From positions 17,613-81,612 of the forward strand of contig JAIOYF010000014.1 of the NCBI GenBank assembly GCA_021741245.1: DNA of 64,000 bases. Reading direction: 5' to 3'. Made by a program: the position numbers and the translations under genes. Below the pieces are notes generated by a model, which saw nothing but the letters and a program-made list of their open reading frames with translations, was not told the origin of the DNA and ran no database searches. The DNA comes from Paracoccaceae bacterium (GTDB taxonomy: Bacteria; Pseudomonadota; Alphaproteobacteria; Rhodobacterales; Rhodobacteraceae). Below, in pieces: positions 63,956-64,000 of the stretch (positions within the stretch are counted from its first letter, which is position 1; each line of letters begins with the position of its first letter).

Positions 63956-64000
63956 ATGGATCACCCAGAGGGTGCAGGCTTGCAGCAGGCAGATCGGGTT
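63956..64000 (+). CDS. Possible start of the next gene (runs off the window)
   Basis: ATG 63956 opens a frame (MDHPEGAGLQQAD) that stays open to the window edge, with GCGAGG 10 bases upstream. Only 15 codons are visible, so identity and even reality are uncertain. Confidence 0.3.
   Translation, partial: MDHPEGAGLQQADRV

Overview
The window is a chromosomal segment of an alphaproteobacterium of the Rhodobacterales (Roseobacter/Rhodobacter group). The evidence is gene content and order: a complete RegB/SenC/RegA/HvrA redox-control cluster beside ahcY, a kinase-less DivL-like PAS protein, AddAB in place of RecBCD, HemJ, a SenC-type Sco1 protein, and a VPLPA-CTERM protein. Most of the sequence is GC-rich and tightly packed with overlapping start and stop codons.

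Layout. 0-6 kb: 5' end of ahcY (minus strand), an HD-domain hydrolase, then hvrA-regA-senC (minus) divergent from regB (plus), followed by the DivL-like gene. 6-15 kb: a plus-strand run tsaE, amgK, murU-like, addB, addA, trxA. 15-20.4 kb: hslV, an unknown membrane protein, hslU, a lipoprotein esterase and an MFS transporter. 20.4-26.7 kb: smr, mltA and a tim44-like gene (minus), fxsA and secB (plus), then dnaQ-coaE-aroE-maf (minus). 26.7-27.1 kb: a gene-free stretch with a cluster of DnaA-box-like sequences, which I read as the chromosomal origin. 27.1-36.3 kb: hemJ, rho, mnmE, mnmG, rsmG, parA, parB (plus), then hemW and rdgB (minus), with three identical perfect 16-bp parS sites. This is the origin and centromere region. 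36.3-41.5 kb: rph (minus) divergent from hrcA-grpE (plus), then mutS (minus).

41.6-64 kb is accessory in character. It holds an orphan GT61 glycosyltransferase; a LacI-type regulator divergent from an ABC sugar or polyol importer operon ending in a single-chain dihydroxyacetone kinase, with two operator-like palindromes in the promoter; a TehB-like methyltransferase; a cluster of exported proteins (an OmpA-like protein, a periplasmic caspase-like peptidase and two divergently transcribed ClpP-fold-like paralogues) next to a transglutaminase-like protein with no visible signal peptide; a small SH3b protein; a VPLPA-CTERM protein; about 0.6 kb of noncoding DNA with a strong hairpin; and the start of a probable surface-glycan or secondary-metabolite locus encoding an acetyltransferase-ACP-LnmK-like three-domain fusion and a GT2 glycosyltransferase.

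How it fits together. The left part couples redox sensing (RegBA), protein quality control (HslVU), recombinational repair (AddAB) and wall recycling (AmgK/MurU, MltA). The centre is the replication and segregation hub. The best candidates for something undescribed are the envelope caspase/ClpP-like/transglutaminase cluster at 53.3-58.8 kb and the three-domain acyltransferase fusion at 61-63 kb. No tRNA, rRNA, CRISPR array or intact insertion sequence was recognised.
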